Part shown: positions 10,101 to 19,995 of the stretch, piece by piece
Position numbering within the stretch: position 1 is the stretch's first letter
Layout of the letters: each line of letters starts with the position of its first letter
Assembly (NCBI RefSeq): GCF_050436995.1
Contig: NC_134745.1
Location: 7,564,001-7,628,000 of the forward strand
Length of the DNA stretch: 64,000 nucleotides
DNA from: Anticarsia gemmatalis
Taxonomy: Eukaryota; Arthropoda; Insecta; Lepidoptera; Erebidae
Reading direction: 5' to 3'
Position numbers and translations under genes: made by a program
Notes under the pieces: generated by a model
What the model was told of the DNA's origin: nothing
Database searches by the model: none
Seen by the model: the letters and a program-made list of their open reading frames with translations, nothing else

Positions 10101-11666
10101 ATTATTCTTTAACAAATCACAAAAGTAGTAGTACACAGTTCTCACATAACCATTATTTATATTGCAATGCCGTTTAATATAAAAAATATAAACGGTTCGG
10201 AAAAGCACGTAAGACTAAAATATGCAACGTAATGTGTGCTCTAGCTAAGGAGAAAGTTTCGTCTTTTCATCGCAATATTTCGCATGAGTCAATAATTCTA
10301 AAAAAATACGGACGAAAAGGCAAATCTTTTTAACCGATGCGGGAAACTAATGGCACAGGCGAGGCTTTCGGGGAAATCCGCTTCTTGTTGTCAATACAGG
10401 GCAACCGTGATGGCTCCCCCAGTTAAGCCTTTATTTCAGAAGTAAGAGAACACTATCTCGGCTTTTATTGCGCTCGCACCGCAGACAGCTTCAGAAGTAA
10501 GTAAATGCAATAAAATAAAAAGAAAAAGTCGGTCAAACGGAAATCGATAGAAATTCTATTGATGTTTTGTGGATTTACTTTTACTGTTTTGCTTTGCAAC
10601 ATTGTGGTGTATGTACAGTTACACTCATGTGAAAATGTAGGTTACGGCTATATTTCGACGACGAGACATTTACCTACGGATTGGCTATTACTAACTAATC
10701 TACGGTTCTGGTTAACAGTGGGTGCACGGGGAGTTTCAGAGGGAACCAAATGAAGTGGGCTCCCCCGGGGAGTGGGAGCCGGGAGTGTGCGGTGCCGGCA
10801 GTTAGCCGGCGCGGCGGCGTCACCTTGCGGCTTATCGGCCGTCCGGTCACGCCGCCTGTCGCCGCTCGTCCGAGCTGCGCTTACCGCTTACCGTCTACTC
10901 ACTGCACTGCTCAGACCTCTACTACTCACTATACGAATACATTCCTACACTTAATTACTCTCGTTAAATTTAATCTCTCCTCGAATTCGAGTATTAGATT
11001 AACGATTAAATGATTGCATACCAAGCACGAAGCGGTAGCAAGTGGCTACAAACTGAAGTTACAGTACGGATCGGATAATGTATGAAATTAGCTTAGTTAA
11101 TATTACAGGTCAGGGTTCCCGTGAACTCAAAACGAAATACAAATCGGTATTTAGTATATAAATAAAAAATATACAGTAAAATATAAAATAAAATATTAGT
11201 TTTTAAACCGTTTTAGCTGAAGAGCGAGGTGCAAACTCGGCGTAGGGGTTGTAAATCATATCTTCCTCCATTTATATGGACACTTTATTACGACGGCGCG
11301 TTCTAAATCAAATGATAAAATGCTTCTTATTTCATGTTTCCTTTCGCCGCTCCACGCATATTGTCGTCTTTTCACCGCGTAGTGGCGACGCTTCGTATCT
11401 TAGAGGAGCCCATTCAGGAATGTGATTTTGTGCTGGCATGCGGCAAACAAATGCTACTCGAAATACAATGTTTTACCTATGTGGATCCATGCCTAAACTA
11501 ATAAAGCGTAGGGTCTTTGTATATTTAATTATCTAGGTGCATTTAATTTAGACGATAGTTACCTTATATGAGCCGAGATTCTTGACGGAGCAGGCGAGGC
11601 GCACGCTGCGGCCGGCTGGCACCGTCACGTTTTGAATGACATCTGTAAATTCCGGCTCCTCCACCA
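1031..11666 (-). CDS. DIP-family (lachesin-like) three-Ig neuronal cell-surface protein, 3' eight coding exons, 5'-incomplete
   Basis: Join on the minus strand: 11666-11563, 5300-5093, 4784-4626, 4555-4427, 4356-4063, 3968-3873, 2009-1899, 1101-1031. All junctions are GT-AG and the frame stays open for 389 residues to a TAA at 1031-1033. Ig1 (residues 1-104) has Cys25/Cys86 and Trp37. Ig2 (105-199) has Cys129/Cys180 and Trp141. Ig3 (201-297) has Cys223/Cys281 and Trp235. Three NVT sequons lie at residues 12, 124 and 218. A Pro/Thr-rich linker, a Lys-rich linker and a C-terminal hydrophobic run (376-389) follow, as in GPI-anchored proteins. Known members of this family bind Dpr proteins on partner neurons and guide synapse choice. 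The motifs VPP, QLVGA, LNYWTR and DGTIRLY resemble the eta/theta-type DIPs; the exact orthologue is an inference. The visible part lacks the signal peptide and start codon: the first exon here begins with two bases of a split codon, so at least one upstream coding exon is missing. Confidence 0.93.
1241..1650 (-). mobile_element. Non-LTR retrotransposon fragment, endonuclease (APE-like) domain, decayed
   Basis: Two overlapping minus-strand frames together read like part of an AP-endonuclease domain of a Jockey/CR1-type LINE. The upstream frame (about 1643-1440) has IHGGSMILV and ERKDIVSLSVERTVEVSCEE. The downstream frame (about 1443-1243) has SDFSLFESI and the catalytic-region motif VVVCGDFNVNILE. 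The switch between frames near 1440 implies a frameshift. There is no reverse transcriptase or 3' tail, so this is a dead internal fragment. It sits inside the last intron (1102-1898), in the same orientation as the host gene. The clade assignment is inference. Confidence 0.8.
1899..2009 (-). CDS. DIP-like gene, Lys-rich juxtamembrane exon
   Basis: 111 nt, phase 1 at both ends. The acceptor is GTTTGGCGCAG|GTAC and the donor is TTACAG|GTGTGT. It encodes TKYQSNLNEIDKGKQKTDE, GGGKTPLNWVGGASQVT. The NLNEIDKGKQK type of sequence fits what I recall of the conserved tail of lepidopteran lachesin-like proteins, from memory rather than an alignment. A second possible donor, CAG|GTTACA, lies 7 bases earlier, but only the GTGTGT donor is in phase with the last exon. 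The Gly/Ala/Ser cluster is a plausible GPI attachment region. Confidence 0.78.
2010..3872 (-). other. Intron between linker exon and Lys-rich exon
   Basis: 1863 bp intron. It holds a GC-rich patch at about 2238-2300 with dense CpG, and a smaller one at about 2610-2660. Open frames crossing these patches do not resemble known proteins. A further small alternative exon cannot be excluded. Confidence 0.65.
3873..3968 (-). CDS. DIP-like gene, exon with Pro/Thr-rich linker after Ig3
   Basis: 96 nt, phase 1 at both ends. The acceptor is ATTGTAACAG|CTTC and the donor is AAAG|GTCGGT. The peptide is a low-complexity linker, SSPPTTTPDPHAITLPPP then SRPPRRDTPLTDK, typical of the unstructured, potentially O-glycosylated stalk between Ig3 and the membrane anchor. 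The GTCGGT donor is weaker than the others, but it joins in frame to a matching phase-1 acceptor at 2009. Reading through it instead adds about 20 residues and then a stop (TGA), which could be an unanchored isoform; I consider that less likely. Confidence 0.82.
4063..4356 (-). CDS. DIP-like gene, exon with complete Ig3
   Basis: 294 nt, the whole third Ig domain on one exon, phase 1 at both ends. The acceptor is TTTTTCAG|TTCCTCC and the donor is TACA|GTGAGT. Key parts are PPMLWIPHQLVGAP, NVTLECFTEAHP (first Cys), LNYWTRDD (core Trp), MRLLIRNI, EDYGTYKCIAKNP (second Cys) and GESDGTIRLY. The VPPM-W-QLVGA opening and the IRLY ending are characteristic of the DIP family. The exon ends in frame just after the last beta-strand. 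Confidence 0.96.
4427..4555 (-). CDS. DIP-like gene, exon with second half of Ig2
   Basis: 129 nt, phase 1 at both ends. The acceptor is CTTTTTTACAG|TTTCC and the donor is GACT|GTAAGT. It gives 42 complete codons: SEWEGEVLEMARISRLDMGAYLCIASNGVPP and then TVSKRVKVSVD. The LDMGAYLCIASNGVPP stretch is the hallmark end of the DIP second Ig domain. The short linker between Ig2 and Ig3 is split over the next 70-bp intron, where the junction codon makes Phe. Confidence 0.95.
4626..4784 (-). CDS. DIP-like gene, exon with first half of Ig2
   Basis: 159 nt, phase 1 at both ends. The acceptor is GTTTACAG|TGCC and the donor is TCCG|GTGACA. The split codon makes Val, so the join reads HVV-VPPTIDDSLSSSD. 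The exon contains VREGANVTLTCRANGSPKP, with the first Ig2 cysteine and an NVT sequon, and IKWKRDD with the core Trp. It ends at ISISKGHS. The following intron is only 70 bp. Open frame past 4626 (GDTSN...) is intron read-through and should not be annotated as protein. Confidence 0.95.
4785..5092 (-). other. Short intron between Ig1 and Ig2 exons
   Basis: 308 bp, GTAAGA...TTTACAG, AT-rich, nothing else seen. The neighbouring introns at 4556-4625 and 4357-4426 are 70 bp each, and the one at 3969-4062 is 94 bp, so the Ig2-Ig3 part of the gene is unusually compact compared with its flanks. Confidence 0.8.
5093..5300 (-). CDS. DIP-like gene, exon with second half of Ig1
   Basis: 208 nt, phase 0 in and phase 1 out. 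The acceptor is TTGTCACTAG|GTG and the donor is GTTG|GTAAGA. It encodes 69 residues, from VAWMHFEQSAILTVH through NPRVSVTHD and WFLHISDV to the EEDRGRYMCQIN motif carrying the second Ig1 cysteine, ending FGYLHVV. In this family the segment between core Trp and second Cys carries much of the Dpr-binding face, which is usually hydrophobic; here it includes the AILTVH strand. The continuing open frame 3' of 5093 is intron read-through after the GTAAGA donor. Confidence 0.95.
6696..6930. repeat. Diverged local duplicate, copy A
   Basis: It shares collinear anchors with copy B 1.43 kb away: a TCTTTTTATC tract, GGAGGCAA, the identical 13-mer ATTTATAATGGAC (6828-6840), CTTCGCCCATT (B: CTTTGCCCATT) 10 bases further on, and CCCCTCTAATGACGG (B: ACCTCTTTAACGACGG). 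Whether it is an old tandem duplication or two copies of a dispersed element is not settled. Confidence 0.6.
7078..7265. other. GC-rich CpG island in intron
   Basis: Two dense blocks (7084-7136 and 7229-7253) with repeated GGCGGCG and GACGCGACG motifs flank AT-rich homeodomain-like sequence (TAATCTAATC). No coding signal. A candidate cis-regulatory element by composition only. Confidence 0.35.
8128..8345. repeat. Diverged local duplicate, copy B
   Basis: Partner of copy A in the same orientation. ATTTATAATGGAC is at 8258-8270, followed by CTTTGCCCATT at 8281-8291 and AACCTCTTTAACGACGG from 8310. The region between the anchors differs strongly, so selection may have kept only the anchor blocks. 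Confidence 0.6.
10755..10905. other. GC-rich CpG island in intron
   Basis: Sharp rise in GC over the surroundings, with GCCGGCGCGGCGGCGTCACC near its centre. Open frames on the plus strand here are low-complexity and unrelated to known families. Could be an enhancer, or an internal promoter or untranslated exon. Confidence 0.35.
11563..11666 (-). CDS. DIP-like gene, exon with first half of Ig1
   Basis: 104 nt. The acceptor reads TTATTGTTCCAG and the donor AAG|GTAACT. It enters in phase 1 (two bases, TG, complete a split codon giving Leu, Val or Met) and leaves in phase 0 after Gly-Ser-Tyr-Lys. The peptide runs from VEEPEFTDVIQNVTVPAG to the first Ig1 cysteine in RLACSV. The spacing from NVTVPAGR to the cysteine is that of DIP, Dpr and lachesin Ig1 domains. 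The next exon lies 6.26 kb downstream and starts with VAWMHF, supplying the domain's core Trp. This is the most 5' coding exon I can find. The preceding residues, normally the end of a signal peptide, were not located anywhere upstream in the window. Confidence 0.9.
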
Positions 11667-14600
11667 CTGGAACAATAATATTTACATTTAATACATGTGT
11701 GTGAATGTTCTCTTAGTCAGATTTTTATACAGTGACATTTTGTGCCTCTCATTCAGATGATATATTATCCCCAAAGGCTACATTTACATATGTTTCAGCG
11801 GTTCTTATTATGAGACTTATCGAGCTGACAAGATTTGCAGTTATGAGGACATTTTTGTGTCAAGAGATACGATTTGTAATTCTCAAATTATCAAAGCAGA
11901 ACGCTTTTAAACAAATTGAGTGGGCGATAAGGAATAATGTCGTCGTTTATCAAGCTCCAAGATAGATGGCCCTTGCTCTGCTCTGCCCATTTTAAATGCG
12001 TTTGTCTTCGACTTGCCAAATTGGCGTTCTTTGTTTTCTTCTTAAGTTCTTACTTTTATGTAGCTGCACAAGGTAGAAAATCATCAAGTATTTGATCGCG
12101 TTGTTAAAAAATGTTAACGCTTTGAAACGTTTCATTCTTTGCCCTGTCATTTGGGTCCCAATGTTCTGTCTTCAGCTCTTATGTAAGAAGTAAATAAAAT
12201 GGGTTTTCAATAACTTTAGTATTGCCATATGCTTATTCTTTGTTTTCTTACGAACAAAAGCAAAGGTGGTGGGTAATTATTTTAACGTATGTACCTATTT
12301 ATGTATAAAAAGCTTAGCTTGATCACAAACAGCATTGTTTGTTTCTGCTGATAGCCAAAAGTAAGAGAAAAGTTAGTCTGATTCTAAGTTATGTTAATTA
12401 AGTTAGCAGACATAAAATACTTAGTACACTTACTTTTACTGAATGATAGGCTTTTTCAAACTAATATTCTTGTGAATCACTTTCTTAGATGTAAACTTTT
12501 ACATTATCGAATAAAGGTAAGAAAGTATACATAAGTACAGAAGTAATATCTATCAAACGGCCCTAGAATATTTAATTAAGAATTTTCACTCTTAAAATAA
12601 AGAAAATTGAAGGAATTGCGGTATGTCTTATTAATTTACATTGGTTGCATTCTCGTGTGGGGAGCGCGAGGGTAGCGTCATCCGTAGTTTTGCTCTCACA
12701 CTTCAAATCAAAGAATAATAGAGAGGGTTTGTTGATTGTATAGAGTTCTACAATAACGCTGTAATGCACTAATTGAACTTGTAAACAGATTTTTCGATAT
12801 ACTTAATCTTGTTCAATAATATAAAGTCTAGATTTTCAAAATAAAGATTTTCTTTTCCATATTCAAATACATCAACATCATTTTTTTTTCATTTCACTGA
12901 GTTGCACTTTTGCTTGGCTTAAAACAGCTATTTTATGAACTACAACCGAAATTTACTTTCATCGCGTTGGTAAGCACTATTACTACCCTTGGATAAAGTG
13001 CCACCAAGTGACCTATCCATGAATTACCTGCCCTTTATTATAAGCATTGATTTACTCACAGTAGAGCTTTTACTGGATGGACTACACAGCTAGGGTTATG
13101 TTATTGACCGATTATTTAATAGACGTTAAAGCTAGCAACACCACATTTCCATTTGAGCCTTTTTACCCTTAATTAGTGAAATAACTTTATTTTAAAATGT
13201 GTATCTACTCTGTATTTTAATTAGTAATAATGTGACAAGTAGTAATAAAATATTGACTTTGTGTACGGTATTTCTCAAAAGCAATGACAAAAGGGGTAAT
13301 AAAAAATCACCAAGCGTTGAACTATGTAAGTGAAAGACTACACAGTGGTTGAATAAGCAAGCAAACATTTGTCATCCGGTGAGCGAGGTGGCAGTCTCCG
13401 AGTCTCTGTAAAGAAAGGCGCGATGTCGTCTGCGACAACAGTATTGAGTCAAAGAATAGTCAACCCATCGCGTTCGTGCTGTGTTTGATTAATGGTTCCC
13501 GTGTTTAATGCGGCGAATACAAAATTCTGAAACGAGTCAATAGAGTTTATTTAGCCCGACGCAAAGACCAACCTTGTTGTCTGAGCATAAACAGGAATCG
13601 GCGAGACGGTCCGATTGCACATGCCTCTACTTCGACGCGTCCCTCTATCCACAGTTATGTTTGGAGAATAAACTTGTTCAGTGGCGATAGTTAGTCTGGT
13701 TTCCATTTGTTTACACACTCGTATCACTGCTACATTCACGCTAACAATAAATCTATTCTATTTTAGCAGAAGATGCATGAGTTTGACAAAAAGGATCTAC
13801 TAATTAATCACTTTTAACTATGTCTAATTTAATTGCGACTTGATCCGAGGTTCGATTTTAATTAATGCGTACGTAGCATTTTACCTTGGAATGCATAACG
13901 TTTCATGTATCATGCAACGCGAAAGTTTAAAAGTTACGGCGCTAAGTAATCAAAAGTTAGATATTTTATCAAATCTTTGTCCCTGCCTGTCTGGTGTGTC
14001 GGTGTGCTGTTACGTTACACGCTTAAGGTTTCAGTCAATTGTACACAATCAGCTTGAACCCTTGTTATGCATAAACAAATACGTGGTTCATAAAGAGCGA
14101 AGAAGATGATATTTGTGGCAAGTTTTAGCGCACACAGCAGTGTTGGCACAATGCTAACATTCAGGTCTACTTATACGTTTGTGTTTACGAACATGGCTCT
14201 GAGAGATACCCGACTGAAGATGAAAGCTCCGGTTGTTGCGTGTTTGCTCACCTGATCGTATTAGCTCTAAGCACGACGCTCCATTTTCTACCCCAGTGCC
14301 CCTGACTCAACCGATGTAAATCGCGCATTAACATCTATAACGCACCCTATTAGCTGTGTATGCGTTTCTCTACCTTCAGCGGTAACAATGAATATAACAT
14401 TATCGGTACCCCTGTAACGTTCATTACGTAACACACTAATTCGTGAAGTTCCCACCAACCACCCACATATTCCAAACACGTCGTTAATTTTGAGATCGTT
14501 ACTTAAGTCAATCACGATGGAGTGGTATTCGTATTGAAGAATTGACCCAATTTAAAAGTTCTATCCGATTCAATACAGTTCTAATATTTATTAATAGAAT

Positions 14601-15540
14601 GCTCGTAAATAGTTTAATCCAATGATATGAGCACGTAGATCAATACCGGACACAAACAACATTCTTGCCGTATAATATTAGTTCAGTATATCAACGGCAG
14701 TCAAGTCAACGACCCAAACTAAGATTATGGCTCACGAGACAACACAAACAATAACAGTCGCACCGAAACACGACATATTCGTAATTTATATATGTAACTT
14801 GGTAATAATGAGTCACAATAAGCGTACGTACGTTTAAGTTAATAAGACTCTCGTGGAGAAGAGGTCTTCTATTTGTTTCAATAATACCGTACATTAAAAT
14901 TAACAAGGGTAACGTTGGCAATAATCTTACATACCGCACGAGGCAGTGCGGCGCGTGCAAGGGTATTTAGGGGTTAATTAAGAAACCGCAGACAGCGGCG
15001 CGGGGGAGGGTTAATCCCTTTGTCACCGATGGCAAGACGCTCTCTCCGCTACGGCTACACCATACGTACTTGTTGTGATTACAATGTACCAACCATCTCG
15101 ATTAAATGTCTACATGTGTTATACCATTCTTGCCTCTGTTATTATCTTAATATCTCCAATAAATCAAGCATTCGTCAACGCTCAGCAATGTTATACTTGA
15201 ATTAGACATGTACTTATACTTGAAACTTATGTTCGCTCACATAATAGCTTCTTTATATAAATGTTTGTAATAGGTTATTAACGCTGTAAACATTCAATTT
15301 TGATACAAAGCAAATAAATTAAAATTACTGTATAGAAATATTTAAACTAGTTGATGGAATTGCAATTTGCCAACAAGCATGTCAAATACGAGTGGCAATT
15401 CAAATAATTACGTCCGGGATTGGGTCGACTAAATATTCCAAAACTAATAATGAATGGGACCGCTTCGGTCGCTCCTAACTCGAGAATAATCTCGTATTAG
15501 AGTTGGCCCTTATGCAAATCAGGAGCGGTCAGTCGGAAGT

Positions 15541-15660
15541 CATCAGACGCGGCCGGGCCGGGCGCGGCGGCCGCACTGAGCGGCAGTGGCGCGGCCCGCG
15601 CTCGAGCTCGCCCGCAAATTGACAGGGCCCATGCCGCCAAATTGATTGCGGCTACGCAGA
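15541..15660. other. Dense CpG island in presumed intron
   Basis: The first 60 bases contain 13 CpG dinucleotides by hand count, mostly GGCCGGGC/GGCGCGGC runs. They are followed by CGCAAATTGACAGGGC and CCAAATTGATTGCGG. The mix of a CpG core and AATTG boxes looks like a conserved regulatory element rather than random intron. The longest frame on the minus strand ends after about 30 codons. Confidence 0.4.
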
Positions 15661-16950
15661 CACCTCGTTATAATACCCGTGACACGTAACCGTGACAAAT
15701 AACCTATTGTCTTGCGTTCTATCTGCTCTGAAAAGATTGAGACGCCAACTATTACTTCGATGAGAAAATGTTGTTATATTACAATGACAAGGCACTTTGA
15801 AGCTGAAGACAGAGCAATTGAAAGACTTCAGGTAAAACTTTATTCAATTTAGATAAACTTGAACATATACAGTTCAATAAAGTATCTAACTCGTTTTCTC
15901 TTTTCTAGAAAGCTAGAAGCTGCAGTTACGTGTTGGTGTTGGTGGTGCCCTACGTTTTAGACTTAACTTTGGCCGTCTTCATAGTTTTAAAACCAATTAT
16001 AACATATTATTTTATTCATGCTTTATAACAATGCCGAAACATTTTAAAGTGGTATGGTTAAAATTACGTACATTTTATATTGTCTACAAGAATGCGATTT
16101 GCTAAACTGAAATATAACCTTGTCTTGTTTTTATAAACTAATGTGTCATTCGGTTTTAATAAGTCTTAACAAAATCAATAATAAAGTTTTGTTATGGTAA
16201 GTGGGGTTGTGTAGCCAAATATTTAAGTTTATACGTCCCTTGTCACAGATGTTGCTCGTAATATTCTCATATACGATCAAATTCTTTTAAGAGATCCGTA
16301 GATAAAGAACGTGGCGTCGGGTGTTTGGGCGGTTTCGGACTTTCACTTATTTGTATGCTTTACCCTTCGCCGGGACGGGGACGTGACTATTCGAGATACA
16401 TAAACCCTGAGTGAATACAGAAAATAGAAATAAAGTAACATACATAATATTAGTTTTAGTGGACGGATTGTGGAAAAAATGATGTAGGTACAATTGTGGT
16501 ATTTGTTTGTGTATTGTTATTCAGCTCGTTTCTGTTTTATGATTTGTATTGTAAACAAATCTCTCAGAAATGATACATTTAAATTTAGTTGTAAACAATA
16601 GGAGAACCATGTTTTACCTTGCAGATTAAACACACGAAAAACGGATAATTCAGTGATAATTGTATCTAAGTGACTCAAAACTAGTATTGCACTATTACTA
16701 GATACATATTATTATGTAAATACAGTTTTTCCTAGAGCATAATGAAAAAAATATGTAGTAAAAAGTAGAGTAACAAAAAACCACCTTAAGAGTAGACCTC
16801 TCGTTTAATTCCTAACACATACAGAAAGGCATTTCCTTGGTATTCGATGGCAAGAAGGAACTTTCAGAATTCTATGATCAATTCGCAGCCGTGCAAATGT
16901 TCGAAGAGCAGCAACAATCTCAATGAAACACAATGTTGGTTTCACGTGCG

Positions 16951-17145
16951 GTGGGCGGCGTGGTCACGTCACGTTACACTTATTGACGAAACATATTTGT
17001 AGGGTCATCGAGGCCGGGTCATGTCGCGGTCAGTTAAGCGGAAGTGCGGAAGCAGATGTTGACAGGCCGCGGGATGCTGCCCCTCCCCTCGCCCGCCCCC
17101 CTTATCGTCTCCCGCCTCGCCTGTCAGCGGTGCTTACAAGTGATG
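16951..17145. other. GC-rich island in presumed intron
   Basis: It spans GGTGGGCGGCGTGGTCACGTCACG, with an adjacent GTCACGTCACG bZIP-like site, to a pyrimidine-rich CCCCTCCCCTCGCCCGCCCCCC tract. A 103-codon plus-strand frame (16923-17234) covers it but has no recognisable domain and runs into AT-rich sequence. Confidence 0.35.
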
Positions 17146-18410
17146 CCCGGAACACCCATTCAATCTTGCTGCCCAATCATAAATATATACTCAAGATTTT
17201 ATACGTCGTAAATCGTAAACGTATGTGTCTATAATATGCTGAAAATGGAAATATAAACATTCGCGAAGAGAAAGTTTTCACTTGGCTAGCCTGTGTACCG
17301 TCTTGGCATGTTTTGATTTTTTCTTAACAAAACTATTCTGAAAAGACGACGTGAAACAGAGAGCACTAATCGTTTTAGCAATAAAGTTTCTTGTAGCTAA
17401 TCACTAATTGAACAAGTGTTTTGGGGCTGACGCCGTAAGTCGTGGGATCTAATTAAAGCACCTACCGCGGTGCGCCGCTCAACCCCAGTCGGAGCCTATT
17501 ATCACGCCTCCGCCTCCTATTAGCATTGTCTCCTCGAGGGCGATACTTATCTTTATTTAAATTCACTTCTTGGTAATTGGGTTGACGAGTCGACAACGTG
17601 ATTTGCATTGATGAAAATTGGCCAGTGTACCGGGCCCTCGTAACTTACTTCGTCGCCTAATTTGTTTTATTACGTTTGTAAAACGAAGACGATTTTATCG
17701 CCCGCGTTGCCGCTGTCACGATTTGTTTGCATCTGGTAATTTACACTGTTACCACACGTCGATGAACATTTAAATACCCATTAACAGTTTGAACTATAAA
17801 GTACTGGATTTCTTTCCACCACCATTTTCTCGTGATTTATCGATAATATACACATGACATTATACCTATGACAATGATTTTGAACGGTTCTGAGATCGTT
17901 TTACTTTAATGAGGTCCCGAGATAAGTATAAATCAGATGCTTTTAAAATCAGTAGAGTATTATATACAATAATAACAATTCACAATTATAAATGAGTCAC
18001 ATTATTTAGTAGGTAGGCGTAAGCTATAAATACCTAAGTAGGTTAGTGTAAAGATAAAACGTAGAAATGAAAACAAAATGTTACAAAATTTTGGTGTTAA
18101 GTAGGCTTAGTCGGCGACAGTATAAAGCCCTGTATCGCGTAATTGCAATCGCTGGTTACAGCCTCGCACATGTAATCTGAAAAGCTCCATTTGTTGTTTT
18201 CAAAGTCAACAACTTGTCAGCTATCTGATAGTCTTTGTGCGCGATGTTTTGCACTCGTAATAAATTAGTAGGGGTAGATGTCACTTGTAGCATTTTTGCT
18301 GGCAGCGCCGTGTGAGCGCAGTCAAAGAGGATGCGCTTGGTTATTTCTCATTACAGCACACGCGATAAAATCACACAGAGTCGTTGCCTCATTAAAATCT
18401 TCTGGTGCGC

Positions 18411-18540
18411 GCATCTGTAAGCCTTTTGTGAAGGCGGGAGCGCGGCGCTCTTGACGCCTTTCGCGTGTCATTTCGGGCACAATGCCGCGCGAGGGACGCG
18501 ACGCCTGGCAATTTTTGCTCTGACATGCCAGCGTGTGCTT
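18411..18540. other. GC-rich island in presumed intron
   Basis: Contains GGCGGGAGCGCGGCGCTCTT (palindromic AGCGCGGCGCT core) and CCGCGCGAGGGACGCGACG. No coding potential seen. Candidate regulatory element by composition only. Confidence 0.33.
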
Positions 18541-19904
18541 TTTATCAGTTTATCGAAAAATATTTTATGCGGATACACTGTTATTATATTCTCCTCACGT
18601 TAGATTCGTATTCTGTACTTGAATGACGTGTTCATATTACCAACATGGTGTGGGGGCGTTATATAATACAGGCGTACCTACACGTGAATTATTGTAGTAG
18701 TAAGATTACGCATTCCTCGTGACATTATTTATACGCTACACCACTTTGTATTTTAGTTCCTGAGTTACTGATACTATTATGTGTGTCAAATTGAATGAAC
18801 CTAAATAGTTATGTTTGGTCTATATTTCATCATTGTACCTAGAAACAATTGTGTTTTGAAGTAAATCACATACCTATTTAATACATAACATCGAAATTGA
18901 TTGAAAGTGACAGTGGATTATTCAAGTGGACTGAAAGGTTTTTTTGCAATAACTTATTTTTAATAACACAATTAGTAATATGTTTAGGTACATTGATTTA
19001 AATATAAATTAACATTAAATAAATACTTAAAGATTACTCTACTACCGTTCACATTGGAATAAAAAACTGTCGAATGCCAATTGACATGCTATTTTATAAA
19101 CTTTATTCGTGACTATAAATATTTAGGAAAGAACACCCTATTCAAGAGACACCAGGTTACTCGCGGAATCAGGTGTGTTAGTACAAACTATGAGGAGTAC
19201 TTACTTTCAAAAAACACCTCGAAGTGAAATTTCGTCCTTGTTACGACTTTTACATTCAACTTATTATCACATCCTTGCCTGAAAATGGATCTACGAAGTG
19301 TGTGAATAATATGCAACAAAAGAAAGTTGGTCAAAATTTGAAAAACGAAACGAAATATTGTTGCTTGTTTCAGTCGCAGAAACTATAATTAGCTATTTCA
19401 TTACAGCAGCGAGAGGTCTTCATTAAGGCCAAGTTCCGCGAACCAGTTTGTCGCAAACTACACAGACGCAACCAACTTAATATAAAATAGAATTATAAGT
19501 TACGTCTCAACCTGAACTGTTGCTTATCTGATGTTATGAAATAAATTTTCATACCTCGTTTATTATTTAAAACTCATTAATAAGAAATCTAATTAAGACA
19601 TCTTGATAACAGTAAGACGTAAAAAAACTTTACGTTAATACGAACAATATTAGTTAATTATTTTACCCGGTCACGTTCTCATTAATTTACTTTATAATAA
19701 ACTTCTAATCCGTTCTAATTCGGAAGTTCCAGAGTTGGCATGTAGCCAGTCGAATGGTTAATTGCGCAGTTTGCGTTTAACAAAACACAAATTAAAAGTT
19801 AGTGAGACTAATTCTGGTCTGAAAAGCGTACATTTAGGCACAATTGCGTACAATACGGTAGTTCAATATTTAACGTGTTTCACTTTGCATATTCACAAGG
19901 CGGT

Positions 19905-19995
19905 CGGGCGGGTTACCGCTCGCCGCTCACCTACCGACTTGGAATGGTAATGCCGCCCATTAAGCGCGCACTGTGCGCTGCGCCCGCCGCCCTTG
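19905..19995. other. GC-rich island with palindrome in presumed intron
   Basis: GGCGGTCGGGCGGG and CGCCGCTCACC blocks, then the 13-base palindrome GCGCACTGTGCGC at 19966-19978 and GCGCCCGCCGCCC. Overlapping short frames are not credible genes. Confidence 0.33.

Larger units (their letters stand above)
5301..11562 (-). other. 6.26-kb intron splitting Ig1
   Basis: Intron from GTAACT (11562) to CACTAG (5301). It contains the diverged duplicate pair at about 6696-6930 and 8128-8345, and GC-rich islands at about 7078-7265 and 10755-10905. Otherwise it is AT-rich with no recognisable exon or intact repeat. Confidence 0.75.

Noticed and set aside
14706..14960. Hydrophobic minus-strand ORF as possible leader exon
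   Set aside because: It starts from a non-ATG codon, has no upstream ATG in frame before stops, and the GTAAGA after the first ten codons would leave no signal peptide.
16923..17234. 103-codon plus-strand ORF
   Set aside because: Open only because it spans a GC-rich island with few stops; it runs into AT-rich sequence and shows no family motif.
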